A DNA stretch of 64,000 bases from Caballeronia mineralivorans PML1(12). GTDB lineage: Bacteria > Pseudomonadota > Gammaproteobacteria > Burkholderiales > Burkholderiaceae. Positions 26,029 through 35,630 of this stretch are shown piece by piece (the stretch's first letter is position 1; every line of letters begins with the position of its first letter). The DNA is taken from contig NZ_AEJF01000088.1 of assembly GCF_001028175.1 (NCBI RefSeq), forward strand, positions 1 through 64,000, read 5' to 3'. A program made the position numbers and the translations under genes. The notes under the pieces are model-generated. The model saw only the letters and a list, made by a program, of their open reading frames with translations. It was not told the DNA's origin and ran no database searches.

Positions 26029-27591
26029 TTAGCTCTTGCCTTTTTCCAGCGCACCGGCGCTGTTCGCGCCACCGAATAATTGCGTCAGGTACTGCGAATT
26101 CTTGTTCATCGTCGACATCACGGTATTGAGCGCCGTGAACTGCGCCTGGTACTGGTGGGTGAGCTGTGTCGTGTAGCTTGCCAAGGTGTCTTGCTGTGAA
26201 GTGATGCTCTTGAGGTCCGCGTTGAGCGGGTCCTGGTTGTTCGCAATCAGGCCGCCCGTGCCCAGGAACGAATTCAGACTGGTCGTCATCTTCGCGGCTA
26301 CGCCGGTCGTCGAATTGAAGAGGGCCGCGACCCCCGCCGGGTTACTCGTCAACGCGTTCGCGAGCTTCGTGCTGTCGGTTGTCAGGGTGCCGTCCGCTTT
26401 GAGCGTAATACCAACCGTTCCAAGCGAGACGGTCGAGCTGCCATTCTTCACGCCGCCGCTGACAATGCCCGAGAGCGTGCTCTTGATCGTATTGAACATC
26501 GAGTCGCCGAGCAACGGGCCACCTTGCGAGCCCTTGGCTTTCGAATTGTCGAAACTGGCGACCTGGCCGTATGTGGTGACCAGGGTGTTATAGAGATTGA
26601 CGAAGTTGTTGATCGCGGTGGTTGCCGACGAAGTATCCTGCGCCACGGTCAGTGTCTGCACCGTGCCGGCAGGTATGCCGATGGCAGCAGCAGTGAGATT
26701 CAGCGTCACGCCCTGGATCGCGTTGGTCACTGTGTTGCTGGAGCTCGTTCCAGCCGTGCCGTCGACGGTGAACATGGCGTCTTGTGCAGACTCGGTCTGC
26801 GTCCACGGACTCGTGACCGACGACGACGCGATAGTCGATTTGTCCGAGCCGGTGGCGCCTGCCGTGGACGTTACGCCGAGGCTGGACAGCCCGGCGTCGT
26901 CGGTCACGTCGCCCACCGAGACGTCGATTGTGTTCGATGCGCCCGTGGCCGACGAGCGCAGCACCAGGTGCGCGCCGTCCGTGCCGGTAACGACCGTGGC
27001 CGTGACGCCGGGGTTGCTTGCCGACGAGTTGATCGCGCCGGCAATGCCGCTCACCGTGTTGTTCGCCGGCGCGATGTCGACGCTCATCGACTTGCCGCCG
27101 ACCGAGACGTTTATCGCGCCGGTGCCGAGCGCGGTCGTCGCGCCGAACGCCGCGGACGACAGCGTCTGAGCGCTGGCAATTTGTGTGACCGCGACCGAAT
27201 AACTGCCCGTTGCCGCGCCGCTGCTGCCGCTTGCCGTCAGTCCGGTGCCGTCCGCGATTGCGGTGAACTGGCCCAGGGCGGTGCCGTTGGACAGCGGGGC
27301 AACGCCGGCCTGCAACGCCGACAGCGCGGCCTGCAACGCCCCGATTGCCGAGAGTCTGGTGTTGTCCTTTGTCTGTTGCGCGCTCAGCGAGCCTGTCTGG
27401 CCGGCCACCTTTGCGTTGACGAGGCTCGTAACCAACGCAGTGACATCCAGTGACGCGTTGCCCGTGGAGCCGCTGATAACAGATTGCGCGGCGGACGCCC
27501 TGGCCGCGTTGGCAGCAGACATGGTATCGGCTGCGGTTTTGGCAGCGGCCGCCGGGGTGGAGGCAGTGGAGGCGCTGGGAATCGTCGACAT
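26029..27591 (-). CDS. fliD: Flagellar filament cap protein FliD (HAP2)
   Basis: The 520-residue protein has the FliD N-terminal motif (SLDVTALVTSLVNAKVAGQT near residue 50) preceded by an Ala/Ser-rich tail, a variable central region (repeated GSYSVAVTQIASAQTL), and the C-terminal flagellin-like helix with SQYLTQLFGG. FliD caps the growing filament tip and folds flagellin subunits. CGGAG lies 7 bases before the ATG. The gene stands away from fliC, fliS and fliT; its neighbours are a fimbrial-like gene and an acyltransferase, so it may be an extra copy or a displaced gene. The family assignment is firm, the role less so. Confidence 0.85.
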   Translation of the reverse strand: MSTIPSASTASTPAAAAKTAADTMSAANAARASAAQSVISGSTGNASLDVTALVTSLVNAKVAGQTGSLSAQQTKDNTRLSAIGALQAALSALQAGVAPLSNGTALGQFTAIADGTGLTASGSSGAATGSYSVAVTQIASAQTLSSAAFGATTALGTGAINVSVGGKSMSVDIAPANNTVSGIAGAINSSASNPGVTATVVTGTDGAHLVLRSSATGASNTIDVSVGDVTDDAGLSSLGVTSTAGATGSDKSTIASSSVTSPWTQTESAQDAMFTVDGTAGTSSSNTVTNAIQGVTLNLTAAAIGIPAGTVQTLTVAQDTSSATTAINNFVNLYNTLVTTYGQVASFDNSKAKGSQGGPLLGDSMFNTIKSTLSGIVSGGVKNGSSTVSLGTVGITLKADGTLTTDSTKLANALTSNPAGVAALFNSTTGVAAKMTTSLNSFLGTGGLIANNQDPLNADLKSITSQQDTLASYTTQLTHQYQAQFTALNTVMSTMNKNSQYLTQLFGGANSAGALEKGKS

Positions 27592-28005
27592 TGAAATGCT
27601 CCGTACGTCAGTTTTGCTTTTGAGCCTGGGTGAGAAAAGAACTGGGGCCTTGTTCAGGCTGTGCAGCGTTTAGTCGCGGAGTGATGGTTGCGCACTTCCG
27701 CAATCGGTGAAGCGGCGAGCAACACGCGCCTCCCGCACGTCCTTTCCAAATCTTTAAAAAGATTTCCCGGCGTCTAGTCAAACGGTTCCGGGTTGCCGAC
27801 GATCAAAGTCATATCCCGACCTGGGGATGACCGGGAATATCCATCGGTAGTGTTAAGCAATTCCGCGTAAACATCCGGTAAGAATTGGACAAGGTCTCTT
27901 CGTTGGCGGCGCCCAGCCCGCATTTTTTTGATTTTATTTAAATATTTTTTCGCCGATGCTTGACTGAGACGCACAACAACGTTCAATCGAGGCAGGACCA
28001 GATAG
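27592..28005. other. Intergenic region between fliD and an acyltransferase
   Basis: The 414 bases hold no convincing ORF. The last part (27915-27960) is AT-rich with runs of T and A and may carry the promoter of the acyltransferase. I see no sigma-28-like site that I can support by eye. Confidence 0.5.
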
Positions 28006-29157
28006 ATGAAACATCGTGTGCAGGAGCTCACCGGGCTGCGCGCCGTCGCCGTGGCGATGGTCGTGGCCGGTCATGCCCAGCGTACGCTTGCCGGCGGCTA
28101 CACGGGCATCCTCGCGCCGCTGCGCCTGTTCTCCGATGGCCGGCTCGGGGTTCTGATCTTTTTCGTCCTGAGCGGGTTCCTGATTACCACGATCCTGCAG
28201 GCTGAATTGAAAAGTACGGGCGCTATCCGGCTGGTGCCCTTTTATCTGAAGCGGGCATTGCGGATATGGCCCGCGTTTTATACTTACATCGTGGTGGTCG
28301 TCGTTCTGTCGAGTGCGGGATGGATCGACGTCGATCGTCATCAGGTGGCGTACGCAGCGCTTCACATCTGGAATTATTCCGAGCTCCTGGGTATGTCCGC
28401 CGACAATGCGCTGCATCCCGACGGCGCGTGGTATCTCGGCCATTTTTGGACACTTGCGCTGGAAGAGCAGTTTTACTGGCTCTGGCCTCCCCTGCTTTTT
28501 TACATCCGGCGTCGCAATAGCCAGCGCGTACTGGTGTTTTTGATTTTTCTCGTGCCCCTGATCAGAGTCGGCACCTATTTCGCCGCGCCGCATTTGCGCG
28601 GGCAACTTAGCATGATGTTTCAAACGGGCATCGACCCGATCCTCATCGGATGTTTTGTTGCGCTCAACCAGGACAGACTGAACACCTGGGTCCGGTCATG
28701 GCCCGGTGGGACGCTTATCCTCACCGGCATCATTCTCGTGCTGCTTTTTCTCATGCCGGTCATGGAGTCAAGACTTGGGGGATTCTGGCGCGCCACTTAC
28801 GGAACCACGTTCGAAGCAGCGCTCGTCGGTATCGTGATAGTCGGCCTCTACTTTCAGCGCGATTTTTGGTGCGCCCGGCTATTGCGGACAAAACCTTTTG
28901 TTTTCGTCGGCACGCTCTCGTTCAGCCTGTATCTATGGCAACAACTCTTTTCGGATGTGAACCTGCCAATAGCTCATGCGTTCCCGCTTGGCATACTGGA
29001 AGCCCTGGGGGCGGCAATGATCAGTTGTTTTTTCATCGAAGCGCCGTTCCTGCGTCTCAAGGACCGTCTCGCGAACCACCTGCAGCGCACGCCGGCAAAC
29101 TCCCCTGTGCGGATCAGTTCACCGCCCGATGGCGTTCGGCCAAAGGCGGTGGAGTAA
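28006..29157 (+). CDS. Acyltransferase 3 family membrane O-acyltransferase
   Basis: The 383-residue inner-membrane protein has about ten hydrophobic segments and the Acyl_transf_3 motifs: RVQELTGLRAVAVAMVV at the start, FVLSGFLITT, and WYLGHFWTLALEEQFYWLWP with the key His and Glu. OafA-type enzymes acetylate or acylate surface sugars such as O-antigen. Its position next to fliD raises the possibility of modifying a surface or flagellar glycan, but that is only guilt by proximity. Translation start at 28006 is consistent with the usual length. Confidence 0.85.
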   Translation: MKHRVQELTGLRAVAVAMVVAGHAQRTLAGGYTGILAPLRLFSDGRLGVLIFFVLSGFLITTILQAELKSTGAIRLVPFYLKRALRIWPAFYTYIVVVVVLSSAGWIDVDRHQVAYAALHIWNYSELLGMSADNALHPDGAWYLGHFWTLALEEQFYWLWPPLLFYIRRRNSQRVLVFLIFLVPLIRVGTYFAAPHLRGQLSMMFQTGIDPILIGCFVALNQDRLNTWVRSWPGGTLILTGIILVLLFLMPVMESRLGGFWRATYGTTFEAALVGIVIVGLYFQRDFWCARLLRTKPFVFVGTLSFSLYLWQQLFSDVNLPIAHAFPLGILEALGAAMISCFFIEAPFLRLKDRLANHLQRTPANSPVRISSPPDGVRPKAVE

Positions 29158-29509
29158 AGCTCTCGATGAATTGTGACGCGCGTCAGATCGTTGCTCCCTT
29201 TTTACAAATCGCTCTAGAACCCGCAAATGAAAATAAACCCACGGCCTTGAAGGCGACGGTCATCGGTGAATTATCTTCTGAAAATTCAATCGCTTATACG
29301 CGGCTCATAGACTGGGAAAGCGGCGCCTCATCGCCGACCTTCCAGGCATGGCAATGGCTAGGCTTTATACGGTTTTGTCGAATGATTGCCCACGATTGTT
29401 TTGTTTAAGAAGCTCATCCGCCAATCCAGTACACTTATTAATCGAAAGCAATGGTCCAGACCAGATGCACTTTGGTCCGGTGTGTGATTGTCGAGACGGA
29501 GAAACGTAC
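29158..29509. other. Intergenic region before the aldolase gene
   Basis: No gene is seen in these 352 bases. The in-frame reading that extends the aldolase upstream to 29348 has no ribosome site and no family-like sequence. A 12-bp palindrome TGACGCGCGTCA lies near 29174-29185. Confidence 0.5.
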
Positions 29510-30406
29510 GTGGCTAAAGACGAAATGCTGGCGCAAATGCGCAAGAAACCGGGGTTTATCGCGGCCCTTGACCAGAGTGGCGGATCTACTCCCGGCGCCC
29601 TTCGGGCGTATGGAATTCCCGACAGCGCCTACAGCGGCGACACCGACATGTTCAAGCTGATGCACGAGATGCGGGTGCGCATCATGACCGCGCCCGCCTT
29701 CACCGGGGACAAGGTCATCGGCGCCATTCTTTTCGAAGCGACCATGGATGGACAGGCACAAGGGAAACCCGTTCCGTCCTTCCTGTGGGAAGACCGCGGC
29801 GTGGTTCCGTTCCTGAAGGTCGACAAGGGGCTCGAAGCTGAAGCCGACGGCGTGCGCCTGATGAAACCGATTCCCGGGCTGGACGCGCTGCTCGACCGGG
29901 CGGCCAAGCTCGGTGTCTTCGGCACCAAGATGCGCTCGGTTATCGACCACGCAACGCCTGCGGGGATTGCTGCCGTTGCAAAACAACAATTCGAAGTGGC
30001 TGCGCAAATCGAAGCCCACGGCCTCGTGCCGATTCTCGAACCCGAGGTTTCGATCAATAGTCCGGACAAGGCCGCGGCCGAATCCATTCTGCTCGCGGAG
30101 CTGATCAAAGGTCTCGACGCCTTGCCCGAAAGCAGTCTTGTCATGATCAAGCTGACCATTCCTGACGTAGCGGATTTCTATCGTCCGCTGATCGATCACC
30201 CGCGTGTCGCACGCGTGGTCGCCCTCTCCGGCGGCTACTCGCGCACCGACGCGTGCAAGCGCCTCGCTTTGAACCACGGGATGATCGCCAGCTTCTCGCG
30301 GGCGTTGATCAACGAGCTCAAGGTGTCGATGAGCGACAGCGAGTTCGACGCGACGTTGGCAGCGTCTATCGACGAGATCTATCAGGCCTCTGTCGTAAAG
30401 GTTTGA
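29510..30406 (+). CDS. Class I fructose-bisphosphate aldolase
   Basis: I chose the GTG at 29510, which has GGAG about 8 bases upstream, giving 298 residues (MAKDEMLAQMRKKPGF); an upstream ATG at 29348 lacks a site. The protein has the class I FBA pattern: ALDQSGGSTPGALRAYG, ILFEATMD, KVDKGLEAEADGVRLMKP, VPILEPEVSI and the Schiff-base region VMIKLTIP. It splits fructose 1,6-bisphosphate into dihydroxyacetone phosphate and glyceraldehyde 3-phosphate in the cytoplasm. This class is metal-independent. A strong hairpin follows 19 bases after the stop. Confidence 0.9.
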   Translation: MAKDEMLAQMRKKPGFIAALDQSGGSTPGALRAYGIPDSAYSGDTDMFKLMHEMRVRIMTAPAFTGDKVIGAILFEATMDGQAQGKPVPSFLWEDRGVVPFLKVDKGLEAEADGVRLMKPIPGLDALLDRAAKLGVFGTKMRSVIDHATPAGIAAVAKQQFEVAAQIEAHGLVPILEPEVSINSPDKAAAESILLAELIKGLDALPESSLVMIKLTIPDVADFYRPLIDHPRVARVVALSGGYSRTDACKRLALNHGMIASFSRALINELKVSMSDSEFDATLAASIDEIYQASVVKV

Positions 30407-30424
30407 AGTTCGGGTTTCACGGAA

Positions 30425-30451
30425 GGCCGCGCTTGAGAGATAAGCGCGGTC
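30425..30451. terminator. Hairpin after the aldolase gene
   Basis: CCGCGCTT pairs with AAGCGCGG (extendable by two more pairs) around a 7-base loop, starting 19 bases after the aldolase stop. The position supports a terminator even though no long T run follows. Confidence 0.5.
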
Positions 30452-30506
30452 GACTTGAAAGGCTGAGCTTTGTCAACCGGGTTGGCGACACCACCACGCC
30501 TAATCC

Positions 30507-30896
30507 CTACAGGCCAACCAAAGCGGGATTCAGCTCTATGTACAGAACCACGAGCCATCGCTTGGGACAATCAGCCGCGATATGCAGCGTCCTCCTCGTA
30601 CCGTCGCTGGGTACGATATAGCCCTTTCCGCGAGCGAAGAAATACGCTCGCCGAGCATCTGACTGAAACCAGAAACCCATCAGTGCGCACATCGCGAAGC
30701 TGAACACCGAGACCGTCTCAAGCGGCACGTCGGGATCGATTTGTTGCGCGACATACGTGAACACGAAGTACAAGGTCTCATTGACGGCAACAGCGATCAG
30801 AATGACTTTGACCGCTCCCCTCGCGCGCATGAGCCATCTCGGTGGCACCGCCGCTAGCTCGTACTTGCCCGATGGTTTTTGATCGTACTGTTTCAC
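30507..30896 (-). CDS. Small two-span membrane protein, unknown family
   Basis: The 129-residue protein has two hydrophobic segments (around residues 30-50 and 64-78) and a C-terminal soluble tail that ends ADCPKRWLVVLYIEL. A protein at 51846-52208 has the same size, layout and tail motif (DCP, two residues, WLV, one residue, L, one residue, IEL), so the two are probably paralogues. Its start lies 6 bases after the stop of the GNAT gene at 30903, so both are in one transcript. No function can be assigned. Confidence 0.6.
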   Translation of the reverse strand: MKQYDQKPSGKYELAAVPPRWLMRARGAVKVILIAVAVNETLYFVFTYVAQQIDPDVPLETVSVFSFAMCALMGFWFQSDARRAYFFARGKGYIVPSDGTRRTLHIAADCPKRWLVVLYIELNPALVGL

Positions 30897-30902
30897 GGTT
30901 TG

Positions 30903-31538
30903 TCATGCCGCGCGGGCGACGTTCGCTTGCGGCAGTTCAAGACGACGCGACCAGGTGGCGAGGTGACGGAAGGCAATTGGGGGTTTGCTCAGAATCGCGC
31001 TGTCGTACTGCTTGCCGGCGAACCTGTGAAAGTCGTTGATCCGGAAGCCCTGACCGCGGTAGAAAGCGATCAGATGAGCCGCGGGCTGCGGTGTGTCCAG
31101 CGCAAGTTCCGCATAGCCGCGAATCGCGGCCCAGTGATCGGCATAGGCCAGCAGCGACTTGCCGATGCCTCTGCTCTGGTAGGCGGGATCGACGCCGAAT
31201 TGGCGAATGCTCGCAATATCGTCTCGCTGATAAAGCGCGCAAGTCGAATCGCAATCCTGCGCGTAAAGCGTCATGGTTCCAACCAGGCGCCCGTTGCACA
31301 CCGCGACATAACAGTCGCCGCGCATCGCACGCGCCCGGGTAATCAGCGCAGACTGGTCGACACATGTGCAATTGAGCCCCATCCCGCCAAGCCGCGCGAA
31401 CGACCGATGCAGCATCTGAGTCAACTCTTCGAACGAATCGCACGCCGGATCGAAGCGCCTCAATACGACGCTACCAATGCCACGATGAACGTAGCTGATC
31501 CGCGTGTGGCTTCTCGTTGTTGTGCGTTGCGTCGACAT
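30903..31538 (-). CDS. GNAT-family N-acetyltransferase
   Basis: The 211-residue protein contains the acetyl-CoA-binding motif A (FGVDPAYQSRGIGKSLL) and the motif B region (AHLIAFYRGQGFRINDFH), as in GCN5-related acetyltransferases. The acceptor substrate is unknown. GGGGA lies 5 bases before the ATG. It begins a short transcript with the small membrane protein downstream. Confidence 0.85.
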   Translation of the reverse strand: MSTQRTTTRSHTRISYVHRGIGSVVLRRFDPACDSFEELTQMLHRSFARLGGMGLNCTCVDQSALITRARAMRGDCYVAVCNGRLVGTMTLYAQDCDSTCALYQRDDIASIRQFGVDPAYQSRGIGKSLLAYADHWAAIRGYAELALDTPQPAAHLIAFYRGQGFRINDFHRFAGKQYDSAILSKPPIAFRHLATWSRRLELPQANVARAA

Positions 31539-31811
31539 GGCATCCCCGGTCTCGTCCGTTTCCAGAAGTGTAGGATTCCTTGTCTGTCGGCAACAAGAAA
31601 AAATGCCGTAAAGATTTTGTGTTTATGCGGAATATACGCAATCCCTGGTCGTCTTTACGCCATTTTTATTCGCACGGCCCTGCGCCTTCAGCAGAGCCTG
31701 CAGAGAGAGGTTGCGACGCAGTTTCCAACACGCATTGCCGATAGAAAAACGGGCCGTCAGAAACTTGCGCCGATGAAGTCGATCACCGCGAAGCGGCTGT
31801 AGACGCAACGC

Positions 31812-32297
31812 TTACAGCCGGCGGAACATCACAAGCGCGTCGGTATAACCGTCCTCGGGATGAAGGAACGCCTCCGGCAATCGTCCGACCGTCTCGAAGC
31901 CCAAGCCGTGCCAGAGCTTGATCGCCCGCGAGTTGCTGGCGACGACGAAGTTGAACTGCATTGCACGGAAGCCGAGTTCGCGTGCCGTGCTTAAGGAGTG
32001 TTCGCACATCGCGCGAGCAACACCGCGACCCGTGGCGTCTGCTGCCGTCATGTAGCCGCAGTTCGCGACATGGGCGCCCCCGCCCGCCCGGTTGGCGCAC
32101 AAGGAGTACGTACCCAGCACGCGTCCGTCTTCTTCCGCCACGAAGCAGTGATGATCCGGCGCCGTCCAATAGCTGAGCGCCTCTTCGCGGCTCATGTCGC
32201 GCGGCAGGGCGTAAGTGTCGCCTGCACGAATCACCGGTTCGAGAATGAGCCAGAGGTTATCCGCGTCGCCCGGTTGCGACGGCCTGATCGAGATCAT
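31812..32297 (-). CDS. GNAT-family N-acetyltransferase
   Basis: The 161-residue protein has a typical single-domain GNAT layout, with motif A YMTAADATGRGVARAMCEHS and a later NSRAIKLWHGLGFETVGR (motif B). Such enzymes transfer an acetyl group from acetyl-CoA to amines. It is separated by 178 bases from the DAO gene upstream, with a palindrome between them. Confidence 0.85.
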   Translation of the reverse strand: MISIRPSQPGDADNLWLILEPVIRAGDTYALPRDMSREEALSYWTAPDHHCFVAEEDGRVLGTYSLCANRAGGGAHVANCGYMTAADATGRGVARAMCEHSLSTARELGFRAMQFNFVVASNSRAIKLWHGLGFETVGRLPEAFLHPEDGYTDALVMFRRL

Positions 32298-32395
32298 ACG
32301 AACTGTTCCTTTTGAATCGCCCCGGATATCCCGAAGGCTCGTGGTTTAAGTGCTGCTCACGCTGGCACGACCACGCTGACAACTACGCCGGCCAC

Positions 32396-32428
32396 CGGAC
32401 GTGAAGGTCGAAAAGATTATCACGTCCG
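32396..32428. terminator. 9-bp stem between the DAO gene and the GNAT gene
   Basis: CGGACGTGA pairs with TCACGTCCG across a 15-base loop, 47 bases after the stop of the minus-strand DAO gene. It may end the long catabolic transcript. The loop is large and no U run follows, so certainty is low. Confidence 0.35.
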
Positions 32429-32474
32429 TGTCACTCACCCTTTCTGGGCGTAGCGTCGGGAAGGCACGATTCAA

Positions 32475-33752
32475 TCAGAACAGAAGATCCTGCATCCGGT
32501 AATACGCGCCGACCAACGGCAGCGTCCACGCACGGCCGGCATGCCCGGGCACCGCTGGCCAAGACAGCATGCGCCAGGGGTTTGCATGATCCGAGCCCGA
32601 CATCACGTCGGCCATCACGCGCCCCATATGCGTCGACATCTGCACGCCGTGCCCGCTGTAACCCATCGAATAGTAGAGTCCCTCGTGCTGTCCTGCCCGC
32701 GGGAGCCGGTCAACGGTGATGTCGATAAGACCACCCCAGCAGTAGTCGATCCTCGTTGTGGCAAGCTCGGGAAAATATTTCGCGAGCCCCTTGCGCAGCA
32801 CGTTGCCGCTCTTTTCATCGGAACGAGGATTGGACATCGCGAAGCGCGCGCGGCCGCCCCACAGCAGCCGGTTATCGGGCGTCACCCGAAAATAGTTGCC
32901 GATATTGAGCGACGTCACATAACTGCGTCGATGAGGAAAAAACGCGTCGAGTTGCTGCTTGGACAGCGGTTCTGTCACCACGATAAAACTGCCGACGGGC
33001 GCCATACGCTGCTGGAACCACTGCAACGGCCCCAGGCGCGACGGACCGGTTGCCACCAGCACCTGATCCGCCTTGATGACGCCACGCGCCGACGTGAGCT
33101 CGTAGCGCTCGCCATCAATGCGTTTCAACTGCGTCACCGCCGCGCCTTCGAAGATGCGCGCGCCATGACGCGTGGCAGCCTTCGCCAGCCCGACCCCGAA
33201 CTTGCCCATATGCATCTGCACGCCGTTGCGCTGCAGCAGTCCGCCGTGAAAACCATCCGAGCCGATTTCACTGCGCATGCGTTCAGGCGGAATCAACTCG
33301 ACTTGGCGGTCGACTTCGCGACGCAACACCTCATACGTACGCGCCAGTTTTTCGAAATGCTTCGGCTTGGCCGCAAGCTTGAGTTTTCCCGTGCGGACAA
33401 AATCGCAATCGATCTGATGACTGGTGACGATCGACTCCACGCTCGCCACCGCACTTTCATACGCGCGATAAAAGCCCCGGGCCTGCTCCAGCCCGACCCT
33501 CGCGGCAAGCGAAGCGAAATCCTGCGCGACGCCGGTGTTGCACTGGCCGCCATTGCGCCCAGAAGCCTCGCTCGCTATGCGCCCTGCTTCGAGCACGGTG
33601 ACCGAGGCACCGCGCGTAGCGAGTTCAAGCGCCGCCGACAACCCCGTGAACCCGCCACCGATGACAACAACATCGGCGCGGCCGTCCACGGGACCCTCGG
33701 CACCTTCACTGAACACGGGTGCCGTGTCCAGCCAATACGAATCAAGCTTCAT
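32475..33752 (-). CDS. FAD-dependent amine oxidase of the DAO/PuuB type
   Basis: The 425-residue flavoprotein has an N-terminal dinucleotide motif VVVIGGGFTGLSAALELATRG (about residues 28-48), GRNGGQCNTG, the YYSMGYSGHGVQMSTHMG C-terminal FAD motif and a DAO-family fold. Relatives include gamma-glutamylputrescine oxidase (PuuB) and sarcosine or other secondary-amine oxidases, which produce an aldehyde or imine, hydrogen peroxide and an amine. It is last in the long minus-strand series and shares an overall likeness, including the C-terminal YYRMQDLLF-type tail, with the DAO at 43728-45062. Confidence 0.85.
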   Translation of the reverse strand: MKLDSYWLDTAPVFSEGAEGPVDGRADVVVIGGGFTGLSAALELATRGASVTVLEAGRIASEASGRNGGQCNTGVAQDFASLAARVGLEQARGFYRAYESAVASVESIVTSHQIDCDFVRTGKLKLAAKPKHFEKLARTYEVLRREVDRQVELIPPERMRSEIGSDGFHGGLLQRNGVQMHMGKFGVGLAKAATRHGARIFEGAAVTQLKRIDGERYELTSARGVIKADQVLVATGPSRLGPLQWFQQRMAPVGSFIVVTEPLSKQQLDAFFPHRRSYVTSLNIGNYFRVTPDNRLLWGGRARFAMSNPRSDEKSGNVLRKGLAKYFPELATTRIDYCWGGLIDITVDRLPRAGQHEGLYYSMGYSGHGVQMSTHMGRVMADVMSGSDHANPWRMLSWPAVPGHAGRAWTLPLVGAYYRMQDLLF

Positions 33753-33834
33753 TTAATTTTCGATTGAATGTGGCGCGGCGAGTTTGCCTCTGTCTCACGC
33801 ACGCCACGATAGCCGATCTCCGTAACCCGGTTCG

Positions 33835-35409
33835 TCAGGCCGTCCACCACACATGCTCGGCGAACGAAAAGCCCATCATCGCACCGGTCGGAATCGAACC
33901 CAAGCCCTTCAGCCGCTTGTCATTTGCATCGAGCAGGCTGATGAAAGACGGAATGCCGATGCCGCCTTCATTGGCCACCAGCACCTGCATCTCCCCATAC
34001 ATCTGCTTGCGCTTGGCATCGTCCGTCTCCGCACGCGCGCTCAGCAGCAGCTGATCGAAGCGGGGGTTCTTCCAGCCCGACTCGTTCCAGGGCGCGTCGG
34101 ACTTGAAGAACTGCGTGAACAATACATCTGCGCTAGGACGGGGATTGATGCTGCCGAAACCGAGCGGATGTTTCATCCAGTGATTCGACCAGTAGCCGTC
34201 TGCGGGAACGCGATTCACGGTCAGGTTCACGCCGATCTTGGCCGCCGTCTGCTGCATCAGCTGCGCCATTTCAACGGAACCGTTCGCGTCGGTGGTGGCG
34301 TAGACCGGCGGCAAGGTCGTGCCGACAGCGCCCGCCTTCTGCATATAGAACTTGGCCTTGTCGAGATCGAATCTGCGTTGCGGCAAGGCAGCATTGAAGT
34401 ACCGGTGGCCCGGCGGGATCGGCTGGTCATTGCCGACCACGGCGTAACCCCGGAACACGGCTGTGCGGATCTGCTCGCGGTCAAACAGGTTCTTCATGCC
34501 CATCACGAAATCGGGATTGCCCGTGAGCGTATTGTCGCGACGGATGATCAGGTCCGTGTAAAGGCCGGATTTGGTTTCCTTGACCGCGTAGCCGGGAGTC
34601 GCGGCAATACGCTGCGTAGAACGCGGGTCGACCGAATTGATCAGATGCACGTCGCCTGCGAGCAGCGCGTTCACGCGGGCCGCGCTGTCGCTGATGCTCA
34701 CCAGTTCGATCTGGTCGAGGTACGGTTGTCCCGACTTCCAGTAGTTGTCGTTGCGCACGCCGACCGTGCTGACACCCGGCTTGAAACTCTTGAGCTTGTA
34801 GGGTCCGGTTCCGGTCGCCGAACTGAAGTCCGTGGTGCCGTCCTTGACGATCACGAGTTGCGGCGTAGCAAGGATCGCCGGTAAATCGGCATTGGGCACA
34901 TCCAGCGTCATGGTCACTTCGTTCGGACCGGTCGCCTTGATATCGGCGAACTGATCGGCGAGTGTCTTCACCTTCGACGCCGTCTGCGGGTTCTTGTGAC
35001 GCATCAGCGAATAGACCACATCCGCGGGCGTGAGCGGCTTGCCGTCGTGGAAAGTCACGCCCTGGCGCAGCTTGACGATCCACGTTTTCGCGTCGGAACT
35101 TGTTATGGACTCCGCGATATTCATGCGCGGCGTCAGGCTCTCGTCGAACTGGGTCAGGCCACTATAAAACATGAAGAAACGGATGTAGTCGCTGCCCGTC
35201 GAGCCGATGGCGGGATCGAGCGTGTCGGAGACAGAACCCGCGTCGTAGGCCACGCGGATGCTGCCGCCTTTCTTCGGCGTATCGGCGGCCAGCGCCGGGG
35301 TCGCGACCGACAGCAGCCCCGCGCCTGTGACCGCCATCATGCCGGTTCCGGCCAACACTCGCATCATGTCGCGGCGGCTGACGCCGCCGTTTTTCGTATC
35401 ATCTTTCAC
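33835..35409 (-). CDS. ABC transporter substrate-binding protein, peptide/nickel (family 5) type
   Basis: The 524-residue exported protein starts with a twin-Arg-like signal (SRRDMMRVLAGTGM) that ends near ALA-ADTP. The mature part has the SBP_bac_5 signatures: GSIRVAYDAGSVSDTLDPA, RQGVTFHDGKPLTPADV and a large two-lobed fold. No permease or ATPase of the Opp/Dpp type is beside it, so it may serve a transporter encoded elsewhere or work alone as a binder. It lies 222 bases downstream of the hydantoinase B gene and is likely part of the same regulon. Confidence 0.85.
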   Translation of the reverse strand: MKDDTKNGGVSRRDMMRVLAGTGMMAVTGAGLLSVATPALAADTPKKGGSIRVAYDAGSVSDTLDPAIGSTGSDYIRFFMFYSGLTQFDESLTPRMNIAESITSSDAKTWIVKLRQGVTFHDGKPLTPADVVYSLMRHKNPQTASKVKTLADQFADIKATGPNEVTMTLDVPNADLPAILATPQLVIVKDGTTDFSSATGTGPYKLKSFKPGVSTVGVRNDNYWKSGQPYLDQIELVSISDSAARVNALLAGDVHLINSVDPRSTQRIAATPGYAVKETKSGLYTDLIIRRDNTLTGNPDFVMGMKNLFDREQIRTAVFRGYAVVGNDQPIPPGHRYFNAALPQRRFDLDKAKFYMQKAGAVGTTLPPVYATTDANGSVEMAQLMQQTAAKIGVNLTVNRVPADGYWSNHWMKHPLGFGSINPRPSADVLFTQFFKSDAPWNESGWKNPRFDQLLLSARAETDDAKRKQMYGEMQVLVANEGGIGIPSFISLLDANDKRLKGLGSIPTGAMMGFSFAEHVWWTA

Positions 35410-35630
35410 GTGAATTGCTCCGGACGGTTAAGGGATCTGAAAGTACGTTCAGGGGGCGACGGGGTCAGGTTTGTCGCGTCTCTTCAGCAGCATCGTATGC
35501 TTGCAGAATCCGCGTGAAACGCCGACAAAAACCGCGAAACAGCATAAATCGCTTGTTCTGGGATCGCTAACGCGGTGCTTTGCATGGCCGTCAATCGGGC
35601 GACTGAAAACATCCGCGTTTTCCCCAAGCT

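Noticed and set aside
29174..29185. 12-bp palindrome TGACGCGCGTCA after the acyltransferase gene
   Set aside because: It is short and GC-rich, likely by chance in this composition, and has no loop or flanking signal.
32541..33767. A 408-codon plus-strand frame opposite the second DAO gene
   Set aside because: No motif and no plausible start; the minus-strand oxidase explains the region.
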